Below, piece after piece: positions 45,315 to 53,451 of a DNA stretch of 64,000 nucleotides; positions within the stretch are counted from its first letter, which is position 1, and each line of letters opens with the position of its first letter. The stretch is taken from contig NZ_JAAKZC010000001.1 in NCBI RefSeq assembly GCF_015230015.1, forward strand, positions 124,001 through 188,000, read 5' to 3'. Source of the stretch: Campylobacter concisus (lineage in GTDB: Bacteria > Campylobacterota > Campylobacteria > Campylobacterales > Campylobacteraceae). The notes beneath the pieces were generated by a model. That model did not search any database and was not told where the DNA came from. It saw only the letters and a program-made list of their open reading frames with translations. The position numbers were made by a program, and so were the translations under genes.

Positions 45315-45737
45315 CTAGCGGAGCTTTTTTAGTTTGCTTTTTGAAATTTTATAAATTTTTGACGGCCTATCTTCAAAAAATCGTTCATCAATAATTTCAT
45401 CAGCCACGCTTCTAGCCCAAGCTTCGTCAAATTTCATACCATTTTTGTTTGCGCTACTTGAGTAAAGCCAGTCAAATTTGCTTAAGAATTTCTCATGTTC
45501 GCACTCTTTTACGACCCTGATCGCCTTTAAATTTGGATATAAAAATGTCGTCTTTCTCGAGCGACGGATGAAATTTTTATACTTTTTTGGCACTCTTGCA
45601 AGCCCGTTTAAAACGCTAAATTTAGCCGTCGTGATGAGGCAGGGTTTGCCTTCACTTCGCATTTTAGCGTGGTTTATCTCCTTGTAGTCCTTGCTTAAAA
45701 AGCCAGCTGTCGTGTCAGTTTGCGCTAGATATATCAT
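45315..45737 (-). CDS. Short YrdC/Sua5-like protein
   Basis: A 140-aa protein whose start, MIYLAQTDTTAGFLSKDYKEINHAKMR, resembles the PTDTxYGL entry of the YrdC/Sua5 threonylcarbamoyl-AMP synthase fold. It has basic segments (KKYKNFIRRSRKTTFLYPN) and a later SSSANKNGMKFDEAWA that matches the family's SSAN-like motif. It is clearly shorter than a full YrdC enzyme (about 180-200 aa), so it may be a divergent paralogue. The frame is open to an ATG at 45782; I prefer the ATG at 45737, which still overlaps the upstream DMT gene by 23 bp. Activity is unproven. Confidence 0.6.
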   Translation of the reverse strand: MIYLAQTDTTAGFLSKDYKEINHAKMRSEGKPCLITTAKFSVLNGLARVPKKYKNFIRRSRKTTFLYPNLKAIRVVKECEHEKFLSKFDWLYSSSANKNGMKFDEAWARSVADEIIDERFFEDRPSKIYKISKSKLKKLR

Positions 45738-46617
45738 CTCTCTTCTTTGAAAGTAAAAATATGCATGATATGATGAGGGCAAAGCCTAAAAAGTCCCAAA
45801 AGACAAATTTCGTCCCAAGCCAAAAGTAGCCAAAAAAGGCCGCGCTTAGTGGCTCTATGCAGGCTATCATGCTGGCCTTTGAGGCGCCTATGAGCTTAAC
45901 TCCAGTCATATAAAAGCTAAATGCAAATATCGTGCCAAGCGTGATGACGGCGAGAAATGCTAGCCACTGCGCCGTGCCACTAAGCCCCGCAAACTCCCAC
46001 ACTCTCATATAAAGGCAAAGCACCACGCCACCTATCACCATGCCCCAGCCAAGCGTGAGCGCGACTGAGTATTTGGCATTTAGCCTTGCGGGGGCGAGGT
46101 TATAAACGCAGACGCAAACGGCACTTACCAAGCACCAAAATAGCGCTTCTGGCGAGATAACAAGGGCTGAAATTTGCGCGTGCGTAGCAAGAAAAAAGAC
46201 GCCAAGCATCGCGCATAGTAGTGCCAAAATTTCAAGCGGTCTTGGCGCTCGCCTCTCTTTTAGGCAGATGACGGCTAGGATGAGGACTGGCGCGGTGTAT
46301 TGGATAACTGTCGCAACTGCGGCGTTTGAGAGCTCGATCGAGTAAAAGTAGGCATACTGCGTCATCATAAGTCCAAGTAGGGCATACGTGAGAAGCTCAG
46401 CCATCAGTTTAACGTCAGTAACTGGCGCAAAAACGGCTTTTTTAGCCTTAAAAGCGTAGTAGAGCACGATAAAAGCTCCAGCTAGCAAGAGCCTATAAGG
46501 CACTAGAAAATCAGCGCTAGTGCCCTGCAAGAAGAGATACTGCCCGCAAACTCCGCTAAATCCCCAAAGAACGCCACCAACTAGCGTAAGAAGCACTCCA
46601 AGTTGATGGCTGGACAT
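45715..46617 (-). CDS. EamA/DMT-family exporter
   Basis: A 300-aa inner-membrane protein with ten hydrophobic segments and two EamA repeats. The N-terminal repeat is LLTLVGGVLWGFSGVCGQYLF and the second contains FAFSFYMTGVKLIGASKASMIACIEPLSAAFFGYFWLG. It is related in fold, but not closely in sequence, to the DMT protein at 3.0 kb. The substrate is unknown. The last bases overlap the YrdC-like gene, and the start lies five bases after the DUF799 lipoprotein stop, so these genes are probably one transcript. Confidence 0.87.
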   Translation of the reverse strand: MSSHQLGVLLTLVGGVLWGFSGVCGQYLFLQGTSADFLVPYRLLLAGAFIVLYYAFKAKKAVFAPVTDVKLMAELLTYALLGLMMTQYAYFYSIELSNAAVATVIQYTAPVLILAVICLKERRAPRPLEILALLCAMLGVFFLATHAQISALVISPEALFWCLVSAVCVCVYNLAPARLNAKYSVALTLGWGMVIGGVVLCLYMRVWEFAGLSGTAQWLAFLAVITLGTIFAFSFYMTGVKLIGASKASMIACIEPLSAAFFGYFWLGTKFVFWDFLGFALIISCIFLLSKKRDDISSAN

Positions 46618-46622
46618 TAAAT

Positions 46623-47300
46623 TTATCTATCTTTATGTAGCTGGGCGTCTTTGCCATAATACGGCGAGTACGGCCCATAAAGTATGCAGTTGTGGCAGTT
46701 TCTAGAAAAGAGATAGGCATCGGCCATTGCCGCTAGGTCATATGATCTATCTGAGATGGTGTTTGCCACCTGAGATATGACGGCTGAGACTAGCATGCCA
46801 AGCAGGCTACTTTGACCACTGCTGCTATCTTCTATGGCCGTTGCGGTTCCTTCCCAGAGTTTAGCACCGCTTTTTATATCGATTAACTTTGCTTCAAGGA
46901 CAACCTTTGTCGAGCTTGAAATAACGGCATAGCTTGTACCATACTCTTTTATGTTGATGTAAAGCACGCTATCGGCATGAAAAATTTTATCAAGCTTATT
47001 TAGAGGCACGGCTGCGATCTCGCTTGGCTCGGTTATGCCATTTTGTTTAAATGTATCATTTACAAGAGCCACTGGAAATACATAGTATCCAGCCTCGCTA
47101 AGTGGGGCTACTGAGTTAGCCAAAACCGCTGCTGAGCCGCTTACTTCGGTGCTATCGTTTGTTGGCATGAGCACTAGGATGGAGCGTGGTTTTTTTTGCA
47201 AAAAGGCTGAGTAGTCGTATGGCTCAGGCTCTTTGAAAGAACAACCCGCAAAAAATATCACAAGAAGCGTCACAGCTATAAATTTCAGGCTATTTTTCAT
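46623..47300 (-). CDS. DUF799 family lipoprotein
   Basis: A 225-aa protein with a lipoprotein signal (FFAGCSF). The body follows the DUF799 (GNA1162-like) pattern: KKPRSILVLMPTNDSTEVSGSAAVLANSVAPLSEAGYYVFPVALVNDTFKQNG, then DSVLYINIKEYGTSYAV and KLIDIKSGAKLWEGTATA. It is the third member of a conserved trio with CsgG-like and DUF4810 lipoproteins. The trio is thought to form an outer-membrane-associated assembly, but its function is not established. The start overlaps the DUF4810 stop by 11 bp. Confidence 0.85.
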   Translation of the reverse strand: MKNSLKFIAVTLLVIFFAGCSFKEPEPYDYSAFLQKKPRSILVLMPTNDSTEVSGSAAVLANSVAPLSEAGYYVFPVALVNDTFKQNGITEPSEIAAVPLNKLDKIFHADSVLYINIKEYGTSYAVISSSTKVVLEAKLIDIKSGAKLWEGTATAIEDSSSGQSSLLGMLVSAVISQVANTISDRSYDLAAMADAYLFSRNCHNCILYGPYSPYYGKDAQLHKDR

Positions 47301-47694
47301 CTTTTGCTCCCTCTTTTTTGCTCTGCTTTTTTGGGGTTAAATTTTTAGAGCCTTTGATGAAATTTATAAATTCTTTTGACTCTGGGAAATTTTGCACCTC
47401 TTTGTCAAAATTTGCATTTGCAGCGCCTAAATTTCCGTTATTTAAGTATAAAAGTCCAAGGTGCGCATAAAGCCCTGGCGCAACCTTGTAGCCTCTTTGG
47501 GTTGAGTTTTGCACTAAATTTTCTAAGCGTGAAATTTGCTCGGTTGCGTCGCCATCTTCGTTTAGATAGCTATATAGCGAGCTGCTATATGTGCCGTCCC
47601 AGTAATAAAGCGACCTTGGGCCACTTGTGTTGCTGCACCCTACTAGCACGAGCGCAAGAGCGCCAAGGCAGGCAAGCTTTATTTTACTTGCCAT
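47290..47694 (-). CDS. DUF4810 family lipoprotein
   Basis: A 134-aa lipoprotein (lipobox LVGCS). The mature protein begins SGPRSLYYWDGTYSSSLYSYL, typical of DUF4810. It then has a TPR-like stretch (PGLYAHLGLLYLNNGNLGAANANFDKEVQNFPESKEFINFI) and a Lys-rich tail. It sits between the CsgG-like and DUF799 genes, overlapping both by 11-16 bp, so the three products are made in a coupled way. Probably located at the inner face of the outer membrane. Confidence 0.85.
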   Translation of the reverse strand: MASKIKLACLGALALVLVGCSNTSGPRSLYYWDGTYSSSLYSYLNEDGDATEQISRLENLVQNSTQRGYKVAPGLYAHLGLLYLNNGNLGAANANFDKEVQNFPESKEFINFIKGSKNLTPKKQSKKEGAKDEK

Positions 47695-48347
47695 GCTCCG
47701 CTTTCTATGCCATTTACTAGGTTATTTACCGCTTCAACTATCGCTAGGCTTAGCACCTTGCCATTTAGCGTAGAGTCGTATCCTGCGGTGCCGCCAAAGC
47801 CGATGATCTCTCTGTTTGAAAGGGTATATTCGCCAGCGCCACTAACCGAATAGACGACCTCAGCCGTTTTGGTATCGACAACGTTTAAATTTACCTTTGA
47901 GTAGGCAGTTTGCTTTTTGCCTTTGCCAAGTATGCCAAATAGCTGGTGATCGCCTGTTGTCTTACGTCCAAATTCGGTCACATCGCCAGTTATGACGTAT
48001 CTTGAGCCTTTTAAATTTTGAGCCTCTTTGCTTAGCTCGCTCTCTTGTTTGAGGACTGACATATTTGATCTCTCAAGCACCAAAAATCTACCGCTTTGCT
48101 GTAAATTTGTGATTAGGATGCTTTGAGCTTGGTTGCCAAGTCTATCCTCGCCGTCACTAAAAACACCATTACCGTAGTTTGATTGATTATTAAAGCGGCC
48201 AATAGAAACTGAGACCTTTTTGCCGTTATAGACTGAGCCGTAGCTTGCTACTTTTGGAGTTTCAACCACTCTTGAGCTCTCGCTTGCACATCCAGCAAAA
48301 AGCGCTGCGATCACTAGAGCTGCACTAAATTTTAAAACATTTTTCAT
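47679..48347 (-). CDS. CsgG-family outer membrane lipoprotein
   Basis: A 222-aa lipoprotein (MKNVLKFSAALVIAALFAGCASES) of the CsgG/LpoB-like superfamily. Characteristic segments are KKVSVSIGRFNNQSNYGNGVFSDGEDRLGNQAQSILITNLQQSGRFLVLERSNMSVLKQE and SRYVITGDVTEF. The frame is open to 48485, but that extension would run into the MATE gene; the ATG at 48347 gives a proper signal peptide. No CsgA/CsgB curli subunits are present, so it is unlikely to be a curli exporter. First gene of the trio. Confidence 0.87.
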   Translation of the reverse strand: MKNVLKFSAALVIAALFAGCASESSRVVETPKVASYGSVYNGKKVSVSIGRFNNQSNYGNGVFSDGEDRLGNQAQSILITNLQQSGRFLVLERSNMSVLKQESELSKEAQNLKGSRYVITGDVTEFGRKTTGDHQLFGILGKGKKQTAYSKVNLNVVDTKTAEVVYSVSGAGEYTLSNREIIGFGGTAGYDSTLNGKVLSLAIVEAVNNLVNGIESGAWQVK

Positions 48348-48391
48348 CTTTATCCTTTGTGACAAAATCGTGTGTATATTACTACTTTTTT

Positions 48392-49744
48392 TTAAATGGC
48401 TCGGAATTTCATCCACGTGCCATTTGCGTATCTGCGCACAAAGAGCACCGCCTTTACCGCCCAGTCGGCAAACATCGCAAACCAAGTGCCTATCATGCCA
48501 AGATCAAACGTAAGCGCAAAGATATAAGCTAGCACGATCCTGCAGGCAAACATGCAGGCTAAATTTACTATCATCGGGTATTTTGCGTCCCCAGCAGCAC
48601 GAAAAACGGTCGGATAGGTGTAGGCAAGTGGCCAGATGAGGCACATCGCGATGCCGTGATACCAGACGATCTGCCTTGTTAAATTTATGGCCTCGCTAGA
48701 GAGATTATAAACGCGAAGTAGCGGCTCAAGAAGCAGTAACACGGCAGCCGTGCTAAAAAGCTGCACGATGTAGATGCTTAGCATTGATTTTCTTACGTAA
48801 AATTTAGCCTGATTGAAGTCATTTGCGCCGATGCATCTAGCTACGACGACGCTTAGGCCTGTGCCTATCGCCATGCCGGGGAGCACCTGAAACATCACGA
48901 TAGTCCCGCCCACGGCATTTGCAGCGATGCTTGCCGTGCCAAAGAGCGAAACAAGGCTCAAAACGATGATGCGACCCACGTAAAACATCGAATTTTCAAA
49001 GCCATAAGGCACGCCGATATTTAAAATTTTCTTGATGATCTCGTAGTCAAATTTATAGATAAAGCTCTTTCTTATGTGAAGTTTTAGCTTTATATCAAGT
49101 AGCAGATAGACTATGACAAAGCAAGCGATCGCTCTTGCTATGAGCGTGCTAATGGCGATGCCAAGCACCCCTGTGTGAAATGTGTAGATGCTAATGGCAG
49201 TTAGTAGCACGTTTAATAAATTTGCAGCCGCCATGATATACATAGGTAGCTTTGCGTTTGACATCGTGCGAAAGATCGCCGCAGCTGCTGCATAGAGGGC
49301 TAAAAATGGCGCTGAAATGGCGGAGAAAACGAGGTAGTGGCTAGCATCATGCCTTACTTGCTCGCCGATATCGCCAAAGACTTTGTCTAAGATGAGATCT
49401 TTTAAAATGATGATGGCAAGGGCTATAAAGATGGCAAAAATTAGGCTAAACCAAACTAGCTGATCGGCGGTATTTCTAGCGTTACCACTTTGTTTGCTGC
49501 CTAGATAATGGCTAGCGACCACCGAGCCACCAGTGGCTATGGCAGTAAATATGCTAATAAATAGCGCCATGACAAACTCCACAAGGCTCACCGCACTCAC
49601 CGCACTTTCGCTAACGCTTGCTGCCATTAGTGAGTTTGCAAGGCCTAGGCTATACTCTAAAAACTGCTCTACGGCGATAGGGAAAAAGAGCCTTGCGAGG
49701 TCGGCATTTGAGAAAAATCTCTGCTCGTTTGTCAAATTTTTCAA
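48392..49744 (-). CDS. MATE-family efflux transporter
   Basis: A 450-aa protein with twelve hydrophobic segments in two MatE halves. The first starts LARLFFPIAVEQFLEYSLGLANSLMAA and continues to GSVVASHYLGSKQSGNARNTADQLVWF; the second has AIGTGLSVVVARCIGANDFNQAKFYVRKS. It is a second MATE transporter, only distantly similar to the one at 9.5 kb. The start is TTG with an AAGGGG site. The substrate is unknown. It is divergent from the ATPase activator gene. Confidence 0.87.
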   Translation of the reverse strand: MKNLTNEQRFFSNADLARLFFPIAVEQFLEYSLGLANSLMAASVSESAVSAVSLVEFVMALFISIFTAIATGGSVVASHYLGSKQSGNARNTADQLVWFSLIFAIFIALAIIILKDLILDKVFGDIGEQVRHDASHYLVFSAISAPFLALYAAAAAIFRTMSNAKLPMYIMAAANLLNVLLTAISIYTFHTGVLGIAISTLIARAIACFVIVYLLLDIKLKLHIRKSFIYKFDYEIIKKILNIGVPYGFENSMFYVGRIIVLSLVSLFGTASIAANAVGGTIVMFQVLPGMAIGTGLSVVVARCIGANDFNQAKFYVRKSMLSIYIVQLFSTAAVLLLLEPLLRVYNLSSEAINLTRQIVWYHGIAMCLIWPLAYTYPTVFRAAGDAKYPMIVNLACMFACRIVLAYIFALTFDLGMIGTWFAMFADWAVKAVLFVRRYANGTWMKFRAI

Positions 49745-49822
49745 ATTTTATCCCCTTTGTAAAGTGTGGGTAAATTATAAATTTTAAAAGGTGAAAAGGC
49801 TATAAATTCTGGGTCTTATTTA

Positions 49823-49852
49823 TTGACAAATTTGTCTTAAAGTGAGTAAAAT
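49823..49852 (+). promoter_or_regulatory. Promoter of the reductase-activator pair
   Basis: TTGACA at 49823-49828 and TAAAAT at 49847-49852 with 18-bp spacing, about 44 bp before the activator ATG. Confidence 0.6.
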
Positions 49853-49895
49853 CACGCCAGTTCTAAGTTTTAGAAAGACCTTTTTTGGATACAAA

Positions 49896-50675
49896 ATGCA
49901 CTCAATCGGTATTGATATAGGCTCAACTTCTGCAAAAGTTGCCGTCATAGAGGCAAGTAGCGGCGAGATAAAGGAGCTATTTTTACTCCCAACTGGCTGG
50001 AGCAGCGCAGATACAGCCATGCTTATAAAAGAGCGAGTTTTAGCTTTAGGTCTTGGCGAGCTATATTTTACTGCGACAGGCTATGGCAGAGTTTCGGTGC
50101 CATACGCTGACAAAACGCTTACAGAGATCACCTGTCACGCGCTTGGTGCGCACTACTTTTGTAAAAGCGACTGCACAGTTATAGACGTGGGCGGACAAGA
50201 TACAAAGGCTATCAAGCTTGAAAATGGCTCAGTGGCTGACTTTACGATGAATGATAAATGTTCAGCCGGCACTGGTAAATTTCTTGAAGTGATGTCAAAC
50301 CGCCTTGGAGTTAGGTTTGATGAGCTTACACGCCTTGCTAAAAATAGCGACAAAGATATATCCATAAGCTCGATGTGCACGGTCTTTGCGGAGTCTGAGA
50401 TCATAAGTCTCATCGCTCAAAATATCTCACGAGAAAATATCGCAAAAGCAGTGATCGTCTCAGCTATAAATAAAATTTCAAATTTGGTCAAAAAACAGGC
50501 AAATACGAGCTACTTTTTAAGCGGCGGCTTTAGTAAGAGCGAGTATGTGAGAGAAAATTTAGAAGTGTGCTTGCAAGCTAAAGTCACCACGCACAAAGAT
50601 GCGATCTACTGCGGTGCGATAGGCGCTAGCCTTGCAGGGATAAGAAATTTAAGGAGAGAAGATGGCAATAAATGA
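49896..50675 (+). CDS. ATP-dependent reductase/activator, BadF/BadG/HgdC (YjiL-like) family
   Basis: A 259-aa ASKHA-fold ATPase. It has the phosphate motifs [15 protein letters not shown] and [12 protein letters not shown], and the two Cys that hold a subunit-bridging [4Fe-4S] cluster in [13 protein letters not shown] and [13 protein letters not shown]. Such proteins use ATP to drive low-potential electrons into a partner iron-sulfur enzyme. I place the start at the ATG at 49896, not at 49842, because MHSIGIDIG matches the family. The stop lies inside the next gene (14-bp overlap), which encodes the partner. Confidence 0.92.
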   Translation: MHSIGIDIGSTSAKVAVIEASSGEIKELFLLPTGWSSADTAMLIKERVLALGLGELYFTATGYGRVSVPYADKTLTEITCHALGAHYFCKSDCTVIDVGGQDTKAIKLENGSVADFTMNDKCSAGTGKFLEVMSNRLGVRFDELTRLAKNSDKDISISSMCTVFAESEIISLIAQNISRENIAKAVIVSAINKISNLVKKQANTSYFLSGGFSKSEYVRENLEVCLQAKVTTHKDAIYCGAIGASLAGIRNLRREDGNK

Positions 50676-51819
50676 GAACATGAATCTAAGCGAAATTTTC
50701 GCTACTTATGACGGCGCTAAGAAAAATTTATCCCAAAATGTCGAGGCGGTCAAAAATAGCGGTCAAAAGATCGCAGCGATATTTTGCACCTACACGCCAA
50801 GAGAGCTCATCCACGCCGCAAATGCCTATAGCGTGAGTGTCTGCGCAACTGGCGATAACGCCGTGGTCGAGGGCGAAAAGTACCTGCCTAAAAACCTCTG
50901 CCCGCTCATCAAAGCAAGCTATGGCTTTGCTAAGGCGAACAAGTGCCCATTTGTGCGAAACTCTGATATCGTTATCGGTGAGACGACGTGTGATGGCAAG
51001 AAGAAGATGTATGAGCTAATGGGTGAGTTTAAAGACGTCCACGTCATGCACCTGCCACATTTCAAGAGCCAAAAAAGTTTAGAAATTTGGCAAGATGAGG
51101 TTAGGCAGCTAAAAGAGCGTCTGGAGGCTAAATTTGGCGTGAAAGTGAGCGATGAGGAGCTTAGAAACTCTATTAGGCTATTTAACAAAGAGCGCGAGCT
51201 GATGGGCGAAATTCAAAATTTCATGAAGCTAACGCCACCACCGATGAACGGCAAGGAGCTGCACGCACTGTTATATGGAAATGGCTTTATATTTGATAAA
51301 GCTGAGCAGATAAGCGACCTTGAGATCATCGTAAATAAGCTAAAAGAGTGCGTGAGGGACAAAATTTCACCCGTGCATAAGGACGCCAAACGCATCATCA
51401 TCACAGGCTGTCCAAGTGGCGGGGTCTATGATAAGATCGTGCCAGCCATAGAAGAGGCAGGCGGCGTCGTGGTAGCTTACGAAAACTGCACTGGGACTAA
51501 AAATTTTAGCAACCTAATCGATGAAAATGATGATCCAATTAGCGCTATAGCAAAGCGCTACATGGCGATACCTTGCTCGATCATGTCGCCAAATAAGGAG
51601 AGAGAAAAGGCGCTACAAGAGATGATAAAAGAGTATAAGGCGGACGGCGTGATCGACGTTGTGCTGCAAGCCTGTCACACCTACAATGTAGAAACTGCCA
51701 ATATAAAAAGGGCGTGCAACGATGTGGATACGCCTTATATGGCGCTTGAGACGGACTTTTCTACAAGCGACGCTGGACAGATCAAGACAAGGCTCGAGGC
51801 GTTTATAGAGATGCTTTAG
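50662..51819 (+). CDS. 2-hydroxyacyl-CoA dehydratase-like (HgdB/YjiM) double-cubane-type protein
   Basis: A 385-aa protein of the HgdB/BcrC/YjiM family. Conserved Cys segments are [72 protein letters not shown] and [11 protein letters not shown] single catalytic subunit paired with one activator is the layout of the double-cubane cluster protein (DCCP) systems, in which the cluster reduces small molecules; true 2-hydroxyacyl-CoA dehydratases have two different subunits, and none of the CoA-transferase or other pathway genes are here. The physiological substrate is unknown. An AAGGAGAG site precedes the ATG. Confidence 0.88.
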   Translation: MAINENMNLSEIFATYDGAKKNLSQNVEAVKNSGQKIAAIFCTYTPRELIHAANAYSVSVCATGDNAVVEGEKYLPKNLCPLIKASYGFAKANKCPFVRNSDIVIGETTCDGKKKMYELMGEFKDVHVMHLPHFKSQKSLEIWQDEVRQLKERLEAKFGVKVSDEELRNSIRLFNKERELMGEIQNFMKLTPPPMNGKELHALLYGNGFIFDKAEQISDLEIIVNKLKECVRDKISPVHKDAKRIIITGCPSGGVYDKIVPAIEEAGGVVVAYENCTGTKNFSNLIDENDDPISAIAKRYMAIPCSIMSPNKEREKALQEMIKEYKADGVIDVVLQACHTYNVETANIKRACNDVDTPYMALETDFSTSDAGQIKTRLEAFIEML

Positions 51820-51976
51820 GATAAATTTGGCGTCTGGCTTTTTGAGGCGAGCGATAAATTTAAAAGAGCAGGGGGGAGCTAAGTCTAGCTTTAAATTTAA
51901 AGTGGCTGACTTGAAAATGGAGAAATTTACAAGTCAGCTAAAGTGAAATTACAACTTAAAAATAGATATTTTTAAA

Positions 51977-52005
51977 AAATATGCAGGAGTTCTTCCTGCA
52001 TATTT
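51977..52005. terminator. Bidirectional terminator
   Basis: Perfect 12-bp stem: AAATATGCAGGA, loop GTTCT, TCCTGCATATTT. On the minus strand the right side runs into TTTTTT, so it ends the secreted-protein gene well. From the + strand it can also stop transcripts leaving the YjiM-like gene. Confidence 0.75.
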
Positions 52006-52011
52006 AAATAA

Positions 52012-52674
52012 TCAATCGTCCAAAAGCCACCATCCAGAAGGGCTTCCATAAGCAAATCGCATGTGACGATAATCATAAGTGACTGAATTCCATTTTTTAT
52101 CACCGTTTTTCATTTTTTCGTTATATTCTTTTGTTTTATCTCTATCGCCTAAGTTTTTATACATGTCGCGTAGATCTCTACATATATAAGCACTTTTTAA
52201 TTCATTGCAGCCGTATTCAAGCATTTTTACATCTGCTTTTGACTCAGAAAGGGCTTTTGCGTAATCAGAATTTATGGCATCAGTTTTAGCTTGATCGTCA
52301 CTATTTCTTGCAAAATAAACTATTTTTTCTCTAATCAAATCAAGAGCTGGTATATTGCACGCTGGAGCAAATTTTTTATCGTAGCAGTATTCTGGAATAG
52401 TCTTTTCATAAAAATTCACTACTTTTTTAAGGTCTTTATTGGCCAAAGCCTCTCGTTTTTCTAGTGCTAGGCAGCCTAGATCATTACCTTGATCTAAACA
52501 CCAATATTTTGCCCTATCTGTGTCTATTTTTTTCGTGTTAGTTTCTATAAACTGTTTCTCCCCACTATAATCATAATTTGGTTTCTCTTTACTACTTCCT
52601 CCAAAGCCCCAAGCATATACGCTACTTGTGGCCAACACGCTGGCTAAGACTGAAGCTAAAATTTGCTTTTTCAT
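52012..52674 (-). CDS. Secreted protein of unknown function with a possibly phase-variable promoter
   Basis: A 220-aa protein with a Sec signal peptide (MKKQILASVLASVLATSSVYAWGFGG). The mature part is highly charged, mostly helical and contains about seven Cys (for example YWCLDQGNDLGCLALEK, EYCYDKKFAPACNIP and YGCNELKSAYICRDL). The Cys spacing recalls Sel1-like or Helicobacter Hcp cysteine-rich repeats, but I cannot assign it to the family. A good AAGGAG site precedes the ATG. The G8 tract in its promoter is described separately. Confidence 0.75.
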   Translation of the reverse strand: MKKQILASVLASVLATSSVYAWGFGGSSKEKPNYDYSGEKQFIETNTKKIDTDRAKYWCLDQGNDLGCLALEKREALANKDLKKVVNFYEKTIPEYCYDKKFAPACNIPALDLIREKIVYFARNSDDQAKTDAINSDYAKALSESKADVKMLEYGCNELKSAYICRDLRDMYKNLGDRDKTKEYNEKMKNGDKKWNSVTYDYRHMRFAYGSPSGWWLLDD

Positions 52675-52706
52675 CTTGATGGATCTCCTTTATGGTTTAA
52701 AAAGGC

Positions 52707-52720
52707 ATTCTACCCCCCCC
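52707..52720 (-). promoter_or_regulatory. -10 box with adjoining G8 tract
   Basis: On the minus strand the sequence reads GTAC, eight G, then TAGAAT at 52707-52712, 33 bp before the gene start. TAGAAT is the same -10 hexamer used by the tRNA array promoter. The G run occupies the spacer between -10 and an A/T-rich -35 region, so its length would set promoter spacing. Confidence 0.6.
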
Positions 52721-52788
52721 GTACTTAAAATAAATTTTAAAAGGGTGCAGGCTTGTGAAAAAGTTTAAATTTAGTGTGTAAGTGCCTA

Positions 52789-53451
52789 CTAAAATGTGCA
52801 GAGTATGTCAAGCAGTCTGCCAAGCTTTTGCATATCGTTTAAGAAAAGCTGGTTTGATTTTTGTGTAAATTCTTTGGCTTCTTCTAGGATTTTGGGCTCT
52901 AAGATGCTATAAGCAAACTCCTTTTTTAGGATCTTTGCGCCCTTTTTATAGACAAATTTTGCATCAATTAAACTTGCAAAAAAGCTATCATCTCTTAAGT
53001 AGTAGTTGGTGGCCGCATTTACAAAAACTGGATTTTGAGCCAAAAACTCAGCGCAAACGCCGTTTGGTGATCTAAATTTAACACTCTCAACCACATCAGG
53101 CCTTATCTCGTAAAACCTTATCTCGCTAGATTTTTTAAGAGCTAAAACGTCACTAGTTTTGTTTAAATTTATAGAGGCGCTATCTGCTTCAATGACGTTT
53201 ATAACGCCACTTACGAGAGAATAAGCACTTGTAGTTTTATTTTGATCAAGAAAATTTACCATGCCAAAAAATGGCACGCTGGCATTTTTATCAGCCAAAT
53301 TTGGCATGCTTTTTATGAGTAGTTGCTGCTTTTTGCCATTTAGCTCAAAGTAGCTCACCATGATAGAAATTTCATCCTTTTTGCTAGGTGTCTTTTGCGA
53401 GCAGCCAGCAAAAAAGAGTGCTGCAAGCAGCAAAACTACTAAATTTCTCAT
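52789..53451 (-). CDS. Predicted lipoprotein
   Basis: A 220-aa lipoprotein (lipobox FFAGCSQ). The mature part alternates short strands (ISIMVSYFELNGKKQQLLIKSMP) and helices and ends FLNDMQKLGRLLDILCTF. I recognise no domain. Its ATG overlaps the purF stop by four bases (ATGA), so it is translated with purF although the functions seem unrelated. It is probably specific to Campylobacter and relatives. Confidence 0.7.
   Translation of the reverse strand: MRNLVVLLLAALFFAGCSQKTPSKKDEISIMVSYFELNGKKQQLLIKSMPNLADKNASVPFFGMVNFLDQNKTTSAYSLVSGVINVIEADSASINLNKTSDVLALKKSSEIRFYEIRPDVVESVKFRSPNGVCAEFLAQNPVFVNAATNYYLRDDSFFASLIDAKFVYKKGAKILKKEFAYSILEPKILEEAKEFTQKSNQLFLNDMQKLGRLLDILCTF

Noticed and set aside
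47679-48485. Extended CsgG-like protein starting at 48485
   Set aside because: The extra 46 codons overlap the MATE gene and hide a clear lipoprotein signal that begins at 48347.
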